Positions 7,995-16,820 are shown, counted from the first letter of the stretch. The stretch is 64,000 bases of DNA from Jiangella endophytica (GCF_003427025.1 NZ_QVAI01000004.1:434001-498000), one strand, 5' to 3'. Numbers and translations are program-made. The notes: generated by a model from the letters alone, not told the origin.

Positions 7995-9263
7995 CTACCC
8001 GACGGCCGATTCGATCTCGGCCTGGGCCTCGGACAGCAGCGTGCCGATGTCCTCGCCGGCCATCGCCCGCTGCGTCAGCTCGTCCACGGCGGTGAGCACG
8101 TCGACGCTGTTGACGACGCCGGGCAACAGCGGCCGGCCGAACTCGGCCTGCTCGGTGAGCGCCGCGACCACCGGGTTCTCGGCGACCGCGTCGGCCGCGA
8201 CGTCGGTGCGCAGCGGCGGCCAGCCGGAGCCGAGCGACCACGTGACGGCGTTCTCCTGGTCGAGGAAGTAGCTGAAGAACTGCTCGGCCGCCTCGACGGC
8301 GTCGTCGCCGGCCTGCTCGGTGACGGCCATCGAGACGCCGATGGCCGACGCGGCCTGCGCCTGCGGGCCGGCCGGAACCGGCGCGATGCCGTAGTCGATG
8401 CCGTTCTCCTCCGAGATCGACGCCATCCACGGGCCGCCCAGGTACATCGCGGCCTTGCCGCTGCTGAACAGGCCGTCGCCCGCGATGCCGTCGACGCCGG
8501 TGGGCGAGATCTTGTCCACGGCGATCGCCTGGTACCAGAACTCCAGCGTCGCGCGGTTCTCCGGCGAGTCGATGACGACGTCCGTGCCGCCCTCGACGAT
8601 GTCGCCGCCGCCTCCGTAGAAGAGGCTCGGCCAGACGCCGTTGGCGACGGTGGCGTGGTCCGGGATCGCCGCGCCGTACTGCTCCGGCGTGCCGTCGCCG
8701 TTCTGGTCGACGGTGAGCGCGCGGGCCGTCTCGACCCAGTCGTCCCAGGTGGCCGGCGGTTCGGTGATGCCGGCGGCGGCGAACAACGCCTTGTTGTAGA
8801 ACATCGCCAGCGGAACGAACCCGGTCGGCACGCCGTAGCGGGTGCCCTCGACCGTCACCATCTCCACGGCACCCGGGTTGAGCTGCGCGGTGTTGCTGTC
8901 CGGGTCGTCGTAGAAGTCGTCGAGCTCCACGAACGCACCGCGGTCGGCGTAGACGGGCAGCCGCTCGGCCGGCATCGCGACGATGTCCGGGCCGTTCCCG
9001 GCCGACAGCGCCGGCAGCAGGGTGTCGTCGATGACGTCCCACGGGTTGATCTCGGTGCTGATCACGACCTCGTCCTGCGAGGCGTTGAAGTCGTCCACGA
9101 GCTGCTCGAGCACATCGCCGTCGGCCTCGGTGTACCCGTGCCAGAAGGTGAGCTCGACGGGGCCGCCGGCGGAGTCGCCGCTCGAGTCGTCGTCGCCGCC
9201 ACAGGCCGTCAGGCCGATGGCCAAGGCGAGGGCGAGCCCCAAGGTGAGGCGGTTGCGTGTCAT
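7995..9263 (-). CDS. Sugar ABC transporter substrate-binding lipoprotein (family 1)
   Basis: A 422-residue extracellular binding protein. The signal peptide ends in a lipobox IGLTAC with lipid-anchored Cys21, followed by an acidic Asp/Ser linker. The mature part begins VELTFWHGYTEADG, a typical family 1 (MalE-like) opening, and continues with VPTGFVPLAMFYNKALF. The ATG at 9261-9263 is preceded by AAGGA with a 7-nt gap. It is the first gene of a five-gene operon (binding protein, two permeases, GH1-like, GH51). A TTGACA box and a perfect LacI-type palindrome lie upstream, so induction by the imported sugar is expected. Confidence 0.94.
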   Translation of the reverse strand: MTRNRLTLGLALALAIGLTACGGDDDSSGDSAGGPVELTFWHGYTEADGDVLEQLVDDFNASQDEVVISTEINPWDVIDDTLLPALSAGNGPDIVAMPAERLPVYADRGAFVELDDFYDDPDSNTAQLNPGAVEMVTVEGTRYGVPTGFVPLAMFYNKALFAAAGITEPPATWDDWVETARALTVDQNGDGTPEQYGAAIPDHATVANGVWPSLFYGGGGDIVEGGTDVVIDSPENRATLEFWYQAIAVDKISPTGVDGIAGDGLFSSGKAAMYLGGPWMASISEENGIDYGIAPVPAGPQAQAASAIGVSMAVTEQAGDDAVEAAEQFFSYFLDQENAVTWSLGSGWPPLRTDVAADAVAENPVVAALTEQAEFGRPLLPGVVNSVDVLTAVDELTQRAMAGEDIGTLLSEAQAEIESAVG

Positions 9264-9296
9264 GGTGCATTCCTTCTCGACAGTGAGATGATCATG

Positions 9297-9316
9297 ACCT
9301 TACAACGTTGTAAGGT
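9297..9316. promoter_or_regulatory. LacI-family operator O1 (perfect 20-bp palindrome)
   Basis: ACCTTACAACGTTGTAAGGT is a perfect palindrome with the central CG typical of LacI-family operators. It covers the predicted transcription start of the import operon, just downstream of the adjacent LacI gene. The core TTACAACGTTGTAA recurs at 10440 and 10465. Confidence 0.85.
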
Positions 9317-9318
9317 TC

Positions 9319-9347
9319 AGGATGGGGAACGCGCCGGAAGATGTCAA
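9319..9347 (-). promoter_or_regulatory. Promoter of the sugar import operon
   Basis: On the minus strand, TTGACA (9347-9342) is followed after 17 nt by CATCCT (9324-9319). The -35 box is consensus and the -10 box weak. The predicted start of transcription would fall inside operator O1, so bound repressor would block it. Confidence 0.5.
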
Positions 9348-9353
9348 GCCGGT

Positions 9354-10376
9354 TCAGCCCTGCGGCTGGAGCGCGCCCGTCGACTCGCGTTCGACGATGC
9401 GGTAGGCCGAACGCAGCTCGCGCCGCGGCTCCTCGGGCCCTTTCTCGATGCGATCCAGCAGCACGTCGACGGCCAGCCGGGCGATCTCGCGCCGGCCGGG
9501 GTCGACCGTGCTCAGGCTGGGCAGCGAGTACTTGCCCTCGTCGACGTCATCGAAGCCGATGATCGCGACGTCGGCCGGCACCCGGATGCCCTGCTCCTGC
9601 ATGACCCGCAGCGCGCCGAGCGCCAGCTCGTCGTTGAGCGCGAAGACCGCGTCGAACTCGACGCCGCGTTCGAGCAGCGACCGCATCGCCTCGGCGCCGT
9701 TGATGCGGTGCCACGGCCCGGCGTCGACGACCAGCGCCTCGTCGTAGGCGATGCCGCGCGCGTCGAGCGCCGCGCGGTAGCCGCGCAGCCGCAGGCCGGC
9801 CGAGCCGATGACCTCGCCCTCGTGCGCGCCGATGACGGCGACGCGCCGCCGGCCGAGGTCGAGCAGGTGATCGGTGGCGGCCCGGGCGGCGTCGACGTTC
9901 TCCATGGTGACGTGGTCGACCGGGCCGTCGAAGATGCGCTCGCCGAGCAGCACCAGCGGGAAGTCGACGGCGAGCAGCCCGCCGTCGTCGTTGCTCAGGC
10001 CCAGCGGGCTGAACAGCAGGCCGTCGGTCAGCTGCCGCCGCGACCCGGACAGGACGTCCAGCTCGCGCCGGCGGTCGCCGCCGGTCTGCTCGATGACGAC
10101 GACGACGTCGCGCTGCTCGGCGGCGGTGATGACCTCGTCGGCCAGCTGGGCGAAGTAGGCGAGGCTGAGCTCCGGGACGGCGAGGCCGATGGCGCCGGTG
10201 CGACCGGAGCGCAGGCTGCGCGCCTGACGGTTCGGCCGGTAGCCCAGCTCGTCGATGGCGGCCTGCACCTTGGCGCGCGTGGTGTCGGAGACGTACGGAT
10301 GGTCGTTGACGACATTCGACACGGTCTTGAACGACACACCCGCGAGCCGGGCGACATCACGCAGCGTCGCTGTCAT
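9354..10376 (-). CDS. LacI-family transcriptional repressor
   Basis: A 340-residue LacI/GalR regulator. The N-terminal helix-turn-helix and hinge (ATLRDVARLAGVSFKTVSNVVN, here residues 3-24 in two parts, ATLRDVARLAGVS and FKTVSNVVN) is followed by GYRPNRQARSLRSGR and a periplasmic-binding-protein-like sugar domain with FALNDELALGALR and IIGFDDV. I take the ATG at 10374-10376; a GTG two codons upstream is also possible. TACCGT sits 6 nt before this ATG, so the gene may be leaderless. It lies between the import operon and the secreted enzyme gene, and operators with the same core flank it on both sides. It probably represses both until an arabinose-derived inducer binds. Confidence 0.93.
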   Translation of the reverse strand: MTATLRDVARLAGVSFKTVSNVVNDHPYVSDTTRAKVQAAIDELGYRPNRQARSLRSGRTGAIGLAVPELSLAYFAQLADEVITAAEQRDVVVVIEQTGGDRRRELDVLSGSRRQLTDGLLFSPLGLSNDDGGLLAVDFPLVLLGERIFDGPVDHVTMENVDAARAATDHLLDLGRRRVAVIGAHEGEVIGSAGLRLRGYRAALDARGIAYDEALVVDAGPWHRINGAEAMRSLLERGVEFDAVFALNDELALGALRVMQEQGIRVPADVAIIGFDDVDEGKYSLPSLSTVDPGRREIARLAVDVLLDRIEKGPEEPRRELRSAYRIVERESTGALQPQG

Positions 10377-10382
10377 GTGCAC

Positions 10383-10388
10383 ACGGTA
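10383..10388 (-). promoter_or_regulatory. -10 box of a leaderless LacI-gene promoter
   Basis: TACCGT on the minus strand matches TANNNT and ends 6 nt before the ATG at 10376, as in leaderless actinobacterial genes. No convincing -35 box is seen. It overlaps the divergent promoter region of the secreted enzyme gene. Confidence 0.4.
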
Positions 10389-10392
10389 ACCG

Positions 10393-10422
10393 TTGACACC
10401 AGCACTGACCCAACTCTAGGGT
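10393..10422 (+). promoter_or_regulatory. Promoter of the secreted sialidase-fold enzyme gene
   Basis: TTGACA (10393-10398), an 18-nt spacer, and TAGGGT (10417-10422) make a strong housekeeping-type promoter. Transcription would start near 10429, just upstream of two LacI operators, which would act as a roadblock. Confidence 0.65.
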
Positions 10423-10439
10423 GCTGATCAACACCGGTG

Positions 10440-10453
10440 TTACAACGTTGTAT
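10440..10453. promoter_or_regulatory. LacI-family operator O2
   Basis: TTACAACGTTGTAT differs at one position from the core of operator O1. It lies about 10 nt downstream of the predicted transcription start of the gene at 10509. Confidence 0.8.
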
Positions 10454-10464
10454 GGCGCCTGGCC

Positions 10465-10478
10465 TTACAACGTTGCAT
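10465..10478. promoter_or_regulatory. LacI-family operator O3
   Basis: TTACAACGTTGCAT is a third copy of the core with two changes in the right half, 25 nt (centre to centre) from O2. The pair suggests cooperative binding upstream of the secreted enzyme gene. Confidence 0.78.
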
Positions 10479-10508
10479 GACTGAGCCCGCACCCATCAGA
10501 GGAGAGTC

Positions 10509-12611
10509 ATGTCCACCGTTGTCCGCAGCCCACGCCGCCGTGCGCTGGCCGCTCTCGCCGCTGTCGCCGCGCTTGCGGCAGCCGCCCTCGCCGCAGCGCC
10601 CGATCCCACCGCCACCGCCGTCACCACCGGGAACGGCGCTCTCGTCTACTCCCCCGCCGCCGGCACCTCGTTCGACCCGGAGGGCAACCGGCCGGTCGGC
10701 ACCACCTATGCCAAGGTGATCACGCTCAAGCACAACGGCTCCGCCAACGGCACCCAGCTGGTGACGTTCGACCAGCTGGTGCTCGTGGGCGGCGTGCAGG
10801 TCTACCCGATCCACCGCAGCACCGACGGCGGCACCAGCTGGAGCAAGATCGCCGACGTCGCGCCCAGTGCGACCTTCCCCACGCTCACCCGCACCGCGCA
10901 GCCGTTCCTCTACGAACTGCCGCAGCAGGTCGGCGCCTTGCCGGCCGGGACCATCCTGCTGGCCGGGATGATCATGCCGGCGGACCGGTCGAGCAGCCGC
11001 TTGGTGGTCTACAAGAGCCAGGACCGCGGCGTCACCTGGTCCTATCTCAGCACCATCGACACCGGTGGGCCGGCGGTCTACGACCCCAGCCCGACGTCGA
11101 CCACCACCACCGTCTGGGAGCCGGCACTCGCCGTGGACGGCCAGGGCGGGCTGGTGGCCTACTTCTCCGACGAGCGGCAGAAGCCGAACGGCGTGCTGCA
11201 GGCGGTCTCGTACCGGCGCTCGACCGACGGCGGCCTCACCTGGGGTCCGCTGGTGAACGTGTCGGCGCCGGCCGGCACGAACGACCGGCCGGGCATGATC
11301 ACCGTGACGAAGCTACCCGACGGCCGCTACCTGGCCACGTTCGAGGTGGTGAACCGGCCGAGCCTGAGCCAGAACACGGCGCCGGTCTACTACAAGACCT
11401 CCCCCGACGGCCTGAACTGGAGCCCGGAGTCCAGCATCGGGACTCCGGTCCGGCTGGCCGACGGCCGCGGTATCGGGTCGTCGCCGTACGTGAAGTGGGT
11501 GCCCGGCGGCGGGCCGAACGGCATGGTCATCGTGTCGTCGAAGTGGTCGCTGGACGCCGGCGGCAACATCAACACCGGCCAGCACTTCTACGTGAACTAC
11601 AACCTCGGCGAGGGCCCTTGGGAGCGGCTGCCATACGCCGTCACCTATGACTCCACCGACACCCAGGGTGGTGCGTTCAGCGGGTTCGCACAGGGCTTCG
11701 ACACCAGCGTCGACGGCCGCACGCTCGTCCACGCGACCAACGTCTTGAACACGTCGACCACCTACAACGACGTCCGCGTCGGCACCATCCCGCTGGACTC
11801 CCAGCAGTACGAGGCCGAACGGGCGGTGCGCACCGACGCGACGCTGGTCACCCATCACGATGCGTCGAACGGCCAGAAGGTCGGCAACATCAACAACGCC
11901 GGCAGCTCGCTGGCGTTCACCGTCCGGGCGCCCGCCGCGGGGTCGTACCGGCTGAACGTCCGCTACGCCAACGGGATGGGCAGCACCAGCACCCACGCCA
12001 TCAGCGTCAACGGCGGCGCGGCCACCACCATCTCCTACCCGCCGACGGTCGACTGGGGCCGCTACCTCTGGGCGCAGCACACGGTGAACCTCAACGCCGG
12101 CGTCAACACGATCACCTTCACCAAGGCGACGTCCTTCGCCGAGCTGGACGTCGTGCACGTCTACCGGACGTCGGCGGCGCTGGACCCGCAGTTCCGCGTC
12201 GTCAACCGCACCAGCGGAAAGTTCCTGGAGATCCTGTCCGCGCTGACCACCGATGGCGCCGGCTCCGGCCAGTGGGGCGACACGAACCACGCCACTCAGG
12301 TGTGGGACCTGCGCTCCGTCACCGGCGGATTCCAGTTGGCCAACGTCAACAGCGGGAAGCTGCTGGAGATCCCCGGCGCCGCGACCGGTGACGGTGTCCA
12401 GGCCGCGCAGTGGGGCCCGACCGGCCACGCCACCCAGACCTGGGTGCCGACGCTGCTGAGCGGCGGCTGGTGGCGCCTGGCCAACGCCAACAGTGGCAAG
12501 AGCCTCGAGATCGCCGGCAGCTCCACCGCCGACGGCGCAGTCGCCCAGCAGTGGACGACGAACTCCTGCCAGTGCCAGCACTGGCGACTGGTCCGCGAAG
12601 GCATCCAGTAA
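10509..12611 (+). CDS. Secreted sialidase-fold glycosidase (GH93-like?) with CBM and ricin-type lectin domain
   Basis: A 700-residue secreted protein. A signal peptide covers about residues 1-35. A beta-propeller (about 40-430) carries Asp-box repeats such as STDGGTSWS, SQDRGVTWS, STDGGLTWG and SPDGLNWS. A CBM6/35-like domain (about 434-555, starting YEAERAVRTDATL) follows, then a ricin-B/CBM13 trefoil (about 560-700) with three repeats of the type SGKFLEI/SGKLLEI/SGKSLEI. The fold fits sialidases, but the neighbourhood (GH51, shared LacI operators) makes an exo-arabinanase of family GH93 more likely; that is inference. The ATG at 10509 follows AGAGGAG by 4 nt. It would release arabino-oligosaccharides outside the cell for the neighbouring importer. 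Confidence 0.72.
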   Translation: MSTVVRSPRRRALAALAAVAALAAAALAAAPDPTATAVTTGNGALVYSPAAGTSFDPEGNRPVGTTYAKVITLKHNGSANGTQLVTFDQLVLVGGVQVYPIHRSTDGGTSWSKIADVAPSATFPTLTRTAQPFLYELPQQVGALPAGTILLAGMIMPADRSSSRLVVYKSQDRGVTWSYLSTIDTGGPAVYDPSPTSTTTTVWEPALAVDGQGGLVAYFSDERQKPNGVLQAVSYRRSTDGGLTWGPLVNVSAPAGTNDRPGMITVTKLPDGRYLATFEVVNRPSLSQNTAPVYYKTSPDGLNWSPESSIGTPVRLADGRGIGSSPYVKWVPGGGPNGMVIVSSKWSLDAGGNINTGQHFYVNYNLGEGPWERLPYAVTYDSTDTQGGAFSGFAQGFDTSVDGRTLVHATNVLNTSTTYNDVRVGTIPLDSQQYEAERAVRTDATLVTHHDASNGQKVGNINNAGSSLAFTVRAPAAGSYRLNVRYANGMGSTSTHAISVNGGAATTISYPPTVDWGRYLWAQHTVNLNAGVNTITFTKATSFAELDVVHVYRTSAALDPQFRVVNRTSGKFLEILSALTTDGAGSGQWGDTNHATQVWDLRSVTGGFQLANVNSGKLLEIPGAATGDGVQAAQWGPTGHATQTWVPTLLSGGWWRLANANSGKSLEIAGSSTADGAVAQQWTTNSCQCQHWRLVREGIQ

Positions 12612-12626
12612 CCGGCCCCCACTCCG

Positions 12627-12678
12627 ATGATCATCAATGATCCAACCATCCATAGGGGGTCGGATCATTGATGATCAT
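12627..12678. terminator. Perfect 17-bp inverted repeat between convergent genes
   Basis: Arms 12627-12643 (ATGATCATCAATGATCC) and 12662-12678 pair perfectly around an 18-nt loop. It lies between the 3' ends of two convergent genes and probably terminates both. Same TGATCAT-ended family as at 3391. Confidence 0.75.
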
Positions 12679-12684
12679 GGATCG

Positions 12685-13935
12685 TTACCGAACCGCACCG
12701 CCGCGGCGCTTGTTCCAGATGTCGAACGCGACCGCCAGCATCAGCACCAGGCCCTTCACCACCGACTGCACCGACTGGTCGACGCCCATGAGCTGCATGC
12801 CGTTGCTCATCACGGCCATGATCAGTCCGCCGACCATCGCGCCGACGACGGTGCCGACGCCGCCGGTGACGGCCGCTCCCCCGATGAACGCCGCCGCGAT
12901 CGCGTCCAGCTCGAACATGGTCCCCGCCGCCGGCTGCGCGCCGTTGGACCGCGACGAGTAGATGACGCCGGCGACCGCGGACAGGAAGCCCATGTTGACG
13001 AAGATCCAGAAGTTCACCGTCCGCACCCGCACGCCGGACAGCAGCGCGGCGGAGAGGTTGCCGCCGATCGCGTAGACCTGGCGGCCGAACACCGTCCGCT
13101 TGGTGACGACGGCATACACGATCACCAGCACACCGAGGATGATCAGCACGATCGGCAGGCCGCGGGCGTGCGCCAGCTGCCACGCAAAGGACATGACGAC
13201 AGCGCCGACGGCCAGCACCCGGGCGACGAACAGCGGGAACGACTCCACCGGCTGGCGGTAGCGGATGCGCGCGACGCGGGTGCGGAAGCCGCTGACGGCG
13301 TAGCCGGCCACCGCGAACGCGCCGATGAACAACGTGAACGCGTCGTACCCCTGCCCACCGAACAGGCCGTTGAGGAAGCCGCTGGCGACCCGCTGGTAGT
13401 CCGCGGGGAACGGCGACAGCGAGATGTTGTCGAGCACCTGCAGCGTCAGCCCGCGGAACAGCAGCATGCCGGCGAGCGTGACGATGAACGCCGGGATGCC
13501 GACGTAGGCGATCCAGAACCCGTGCCAGGCGCCGACCGCGATCCCGACCAGCAGCGCGGCCAGGATGCCGATCCACCAGGCGTAGCCCTGCTGGATCACC
13601 AGCACCGCCGACACCGCGCCCGTCAGCGCCACCACCGACCCGACGGACAGGTCGATGTGCCCGGCGATGATGACGATCACCATGCCGATGGCCAGCACCA
13701 GGATGTAGGAGTACTGCAGCACGATGTTCGTGATGTTGCCGGGGCTGAGCAGCACGCCATCGGTCAGGATCGCGAACAGCGCGACGATCACCACGAAGGC
13801 GACGTAGATGCCGCTCTGCCGCATGTTGCGGGTCACCAGCGTGCGCAGGTTGCTGGTGCCGGTGTGCAGGGCGGCGGCCTGGGCGCTCTCCGGCTCCCCT
13901 CGGTCCTCGGCCGGCGGTCGCTGCGTGCTGGTCAT
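12685..13935 (-). CDS. gguB: Multiple-sugar ABC transporter permease (GguB/MmsB-like)
   Basis: A 416-residue permease of the RbsC/XylH family (CUT2). About ten to twelve hydrophobic helices are visible, with the conserved GHIDLSVGSVVALTGA near residue 90 and a C-terminal GGxxxSGG-like stretch reading GGAAVTGGVGTVVGA. Its length and its pairing with a twin-domain ATPase and a ChvE-like binding protein match the GguAB-ChvE importers for arabinose, galactose and xylose. The ATG at 13933-13935 overlaps the ATPase stop (ATGA). It is the last gene of the operon and ends just before the shared terminator. Confidence 0.9.
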   Translation of the reverse strand: MTSTQRPPAEDRGEPESAQAAALHTGTSNLRTLVTRNMRQSGIYVAFVVIVALFAILTDGVLLSPGNITNIVLQYSYILVLAIGMVIVIIAGHIDLSVGSVVALTGAVSAVLVIQQGYAWWIGILAALLVGIAVGAWHGFWIAYVGIPAFIVTLAGMLLFRGLTLQVLDNISLSPFPADYQRVASGFLNGLFGGQGYDAFTLFIGAFAVAGYAVSGFRTRVARIRYRQPVESFPLFVARVLAVGAVVMSFAWQLAHARGLPIVLIILGVLVIVYAVVTKRTVFGRQVYAIGGNLSAALLSGVRVRTVNFWIFVNMGFLSAVAGVIYSSRSNGAQPAAGTMFELDAIAAAFIGGAAVTGGVGTVVGAMVGGLIMAVMSNGMQLMGVDQSVQSVVKGLVLMLAVAFDIWNKRRGGAVR

Positions 13936-15473
13936 GCGGCGCCCTCCTTGTCCTTCGTCATCAGGGCCATGAGGTTCTCCTGGGTCGCCGCCGCGACCGG
14001 CACCTCACCGGTCAGCCGGCCTGCCGCGAGCGTGTAGATGCGGTCGCAGACGCCGAGCAGCTCGGGCAGCTCGGACGAGATGACGACGACGCCCTTGCCG
14101 GCCGCCACCAGCCGGTTGATGATCGTGTAGATCTCGTACTTGGCGCCGACGTCGATGCCGCGGGTCGGTTCGTCCAGGATCAGCACGTCGGGGTCGGCGA
14201 ACAGCCACTTGGCCAGCACGACCTTCTGCTGGTTGCCGCCGGACAGCGTGCCGACGGCGGTCATCACGCTCGGCGTGCGGATGCCGAGGTAGGACCGGCT
14301 CTCCTCGGCGACGCGGATCTCCTCGTTGTCGTCGACCCAGCCGCCCCGGCCGGCGAGCTTGCGCAGCGCCGCCGCGGACACGTTGCGGCGCACGTCCTCG
14401 ATGAGGTTGAGGCCGTACCGCTTGCGGTCCTCGGTGGCGTAGGCGAGGCCGTTGTCGATCGCCTCCGAGACCGACCGCGCCCGCACCTCGCGGCCGCGCA
14501 CGTACAGGCGGCCGCTGACGTCGCGGCCGTAGGACCGGCCGAACACGCTCATCGCCAGCTCGGTGCGCCCGGCGCCCATCAACCCGGCGATGCCCACCAC
14601 CTCCCCAGCGCGGACGCCGAGGCTGACGCCGTCGACCACCTTGCGGTCCTGGGTGGGGTGCCAGACGGTCCAGTCCTCCAGCCGCAGCACCTCGTCGCCC
14701 GGCACGCTGACGCGATCGGGGTAGAAGCTCTCCAGATCGCGCCCGACCATGCCGCGGATGATCCGCGCTTGCGTCACCTCGCCGTCGCCGGTCCGCAGCG
14801 TCTCGACCGTGCGGCCGTCGCGCAGCACGGTGATGGCGTCGGCGATCGACGTCACCTCGCCCAGCTTGTGCGAGATGAGGATGCAGGTGATGCCGCGGTC
14901 GCGCAGCCGGCGCAGCAGGTCGAGCAGGTGCGCGGAATCGGTGTCGTTCAACGCGGCGGTCGGCTCGTCCAGGATCAGCAGCCGGACCTCCTTCGACAGC
15001 GCCTTCGCGATCTCGACCAGCTGCTGCTTGCCGACGCCGAGCTGCGCGACCGGCGTCACCGGGTTCTCGTCCAGGCCGACCGACGCGAGCAGCTCGGCCG
15101 CCTCGGCGTTGGCGCGGTTCCAGTCGATCAGCCCGCCCCGGCCGCGGCGCTCGTTGCCGAGGAATACGTTCTCCGCGACCGACAGGTACGGCACCAGCGC
15201 CAGCTCCTGGTGGATGATGACGACGCCGACGGCCTCGCTGTCGCGGATGCCGTGGAAGCGCGCCGGCACGCCGTCGAGCACGATGTCGCCGTCGTACGAA
15301 CCGGCCGGGTGCACCCCGGACAGCACCTTCATCAGCGTCGACTTGCCGGCGCCGTTCTCACCGCAGATCGCGTGGATCTCGCCGCGCCGCACCGCCAGCG
15401 AGACGTCCTGCAGCGCCGTGACGCCCGGGAACGTCTTGGTGATGCCGCGCATCTCCAGGATGGTGTCGCTCAT
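13932..15473 (-). CDS. gguA: Sugar ABC transporter ATPase with two nucleotide-binding domains (GguA/MmsA-like)
   Basis: A 513-residue fused double ATPase of the CUT2 type. The first domain has a complete Walker A (GENGAGKST) and Walker B (LLILDEPTAAL) but a degenerate signature (GVGKQQLVEIAKAL). The second has a degenerate Walker A (GLMGAGRTE), a good signature (LSGGNQQKVVLAKW) and Walker B (VLILDEPTRGID). This complementary loss is normal for RbsA/XylG-type proteins. It powers the GguB permease. The ATG at 15471-15473 lies 10 nt after the binding-protein stop. Confidence 0.93.
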   Translation of the reverse strand: MSDTILEMRGITKTFPGVTALQDVSLAVRRGEIHAICGENGAGKSTLMKVLSGVHPAGSYDGDIVLDGVPARFHGIRDSEAVGVVIIHQELALVPYLSVAENVFLGNERRGRGGLIDWNRANAEAAELLASVGLDENPVTPVAQLGVGKQQLVEIAKALSKEVRLLILDEPTAALNDTDSAHLLDLLRRLRDRGITCILISHKLGEVTSIADAITVLRDGRTVETLRTGDGEVTQARIIRGMVGRDLESFYPDRVSVPGDEVLRLEDWTVWHPTQDRKVVDGVSLGVRAGEVVGIAGLMGAGRTELAMSVFGRSYGRDVSGRLYVRGREVRARSVSEAIDNGLAYATEDRKRYGLNLIEDVRRNVSAAALRKLAGRGGWVDDNEEIRVAEESRSYLGIRTPSVMTAVGTLSGGNQQKVVLAKWLFADPDVLILDEPTRGIDVGAKYEIYTIINRLVAAGKGVVVISSELPELLGVCDRIYTLAAGRLTGEVPVAAATQENLMALMTKDKEGAA

Positions 15474-15483
15474 CGCCGGGTGC

Positions 15484-16623
15484 TCAGCCGTCGGTCTGAC
15501 CGGCGGCGACCTCCTCGGCCGTGTAGTAGCCGGAGTCGACGAGAAGCGGCGCGATGTCCTCGGCGTACACGGTCTCGACCGGCAGCAGGAACGACGGGAC
15601 CACCTTGACGCCGTTCTCGTAGGTCTCGGTGTCGTTGGCCTCCGGCTCGTCGCCGGCCAGGAACGCCTCCGCCGCGGCGACGGCCTGCTCGGCCAGCAGG
15701 CGGGTGTCCTTGAAGATGGTGGAGTTCTGCACGCCGTCGTCGATCAGCTTCACCGACGCGATCTCCGCGTCCTGCCCCGTCACCACCGACATCGGGCTCG
15801 CGGCGGCGCCGTAGCCGGCGTTCTGCAACGCCGTGATGATGCCCCGGGAGAGCCCGTCGTACGGCGACAGCACGCCGTCGACCCGCGAGCCGTCGTTGTA
15901 GCTCGAGGTCAGCAGGTCCTCCATGCGGCGCTGGGCGGTCTCCTGCTGCCAGCGCAGGATCGCGACCTGCTCGATGTCGGTCTGGCCGGACTTCACCACG
16001 AGCGAGCCATCGTCGATGAACGGCTGCAGGGTGTCCATCGCGCCGTCGAAGAAGAAGTGCGCGTTGTTGTCGTCCAGCGAGCCCGCGAACAGCTCGACGT
16101 TGAACGGCCCCGTCGCCTCGCCCGGCTGGCCGTCGGCCGTCCGCAGCCCCAGCCCGGTGAGCAGCGCCTCGGCCTGCGCGACGCCGACGCGGTAGTTGTC
16201 GAAGCTGACGTAGAAGTCGACGTTCTCGCTGTCGCGGATCAGCCGGTCGTAGGCGATGACCGGGATGTCCGCGTCGGCCGCCGCCTGCAGCTGGCTGCTC
16301 AGCGCCGTCCCGTCGATCGCGGCGATGATCAGGACGTCCGCGCCCTGCGTGATCATCTGGTCCACCTGCTGCGACTGCGTCGGGATGTCGTCGCCCGCGT
16401 ACTGCAGGTCGACCTCGTAGCCGAGCTCCTGGAGCTGCTCGCGCACCGAGTCGCCGTCGGCGATCCACCGCTCGGAGGTCTGGGTGGGCATCGAGACCCC
16501 GATGGTGAGGTCCTCCGGCGCGGCCGATTCCTCGGTGCCGCCGCCCGCGCCCTCGCCGCCACAGGCCGCCACCGTCAGGGCCAGCAGGGCGCCGCCGACC
16601 AGCGCTTTGACTCGTGTGTTCAC
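15484..16623 (-). CDS. chvE: ChvE-like sugar-binding lipoprotein
   Basis: A 379-residue periplasmic-binding-protein-fold lipoprotein. The signal peptide ends in TVAAC (Cys21), followed by a Gly/Glu-rich linker. The mature sequence begins LTIGVSMPTQTSERW and contains VIAYDRLI, FELFAGS-like VELFAGSLDDNNA, and VVTGQDAE, features of the ChvE/XylF group that binds arabinose, xylose or galactose. The GTG at 16621-16623 follows GGGAGGGG. It is the first gene of the operon with gguA and gguB; a palindrome of LacI type lies about 67 nt upstream. Together with the GH51 locus it suggests uptake of monomeric L-arabinose. Confidence 0.92.
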   Translation of the reverse strand: MNTRVKALVGGALLALTVAACGGEGAGGGTEESAAPEDLTIGVSMPTQTSERWIADGDSVREQLQELGYEVDLQYAGDDIPTQSQQVDQMITQGADVLIIAAIDGTALSSQLQAAADADIPVIAYDRLIRDSENVDFYVSFDNYRVGVAQAEALLTGLGLRTADGQPGEATGPFNVELFAGSLDDNNAHFFFDGAMDTLQPFIDDGSLVVKSGQTDIEQVAILRWQQETAQRRMEDLLTSSYNDGSRVDGVLSPYDGLSRGIITALQNAGYGAAASPMSVVTGQDAEIASVKLIDDGVQNSTIFKDTRLLAEQAVAAAEAFLAGDEPEANDTETYENGVKVVPSFLLPVETVYAEDIAPLLVDSGYYTAEEVAAGQTDG

Positions 16624-16689
16624 AAGGCCCCTCCCTCGCGGAAACGGGCCATTTGACCCGTCACTGGATCACGTCCGGAATGTGCTGGT

Positions 16690-16703
16690 TGTGAACGTTA
16701 ACA
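16690..16703. promoter_or_regulatory. LacI-type operator upstream of the ChvE-like gene
   Basis: TGTGAACGTTAACA is a near-perfect palindrome (one mismatched pair) around a central CG. Its core AACGTT is shared with the operators at 9297, 10440 and 10465, but the flanks differ, so a different LacI or ROK-type repressor encoded elsewhere is more likely. Confidence 0.6.
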
Positions 16704-16726
16704 GCAGTTTCACGACAAGGCTGTCA

Positions 16727-16753
16727 CGATCCGATAACAGGGCTGTCGGATCG
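16727..16753. promoter_or_regulatory. 8-bp inverted repeat in the divergent intergenic region
   Basis: CGATCCGA (16727-16734) and TCGGATCG (16746-16753) are separated by 11 nt. It could be an operator for either the ChvE-like operon or the MFS gene. No regulator can be assigned. Confidence 0.35.
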
Positions 16754-16807
16754 GCCGTGAGTCGCATTTCACATCCCCACGCCGGCGGCGCGGCGCCAAG
16801 CCGCCTC

Positions 16808-16813
16808 TAGGGT
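16808..16813 (+). promoter_or_regulatory. -10 box of a leaderless promoter for the MFS gene
   Basis: TAGGGT is followed by 7 nt and then the ATG at 16821, the classic spacing for a leaderless actinobacterial transcript. No ribosome-binding site precedes the ATG. Confidence 0.6.
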
Positions 16814-16820
16814 CGGCCCC

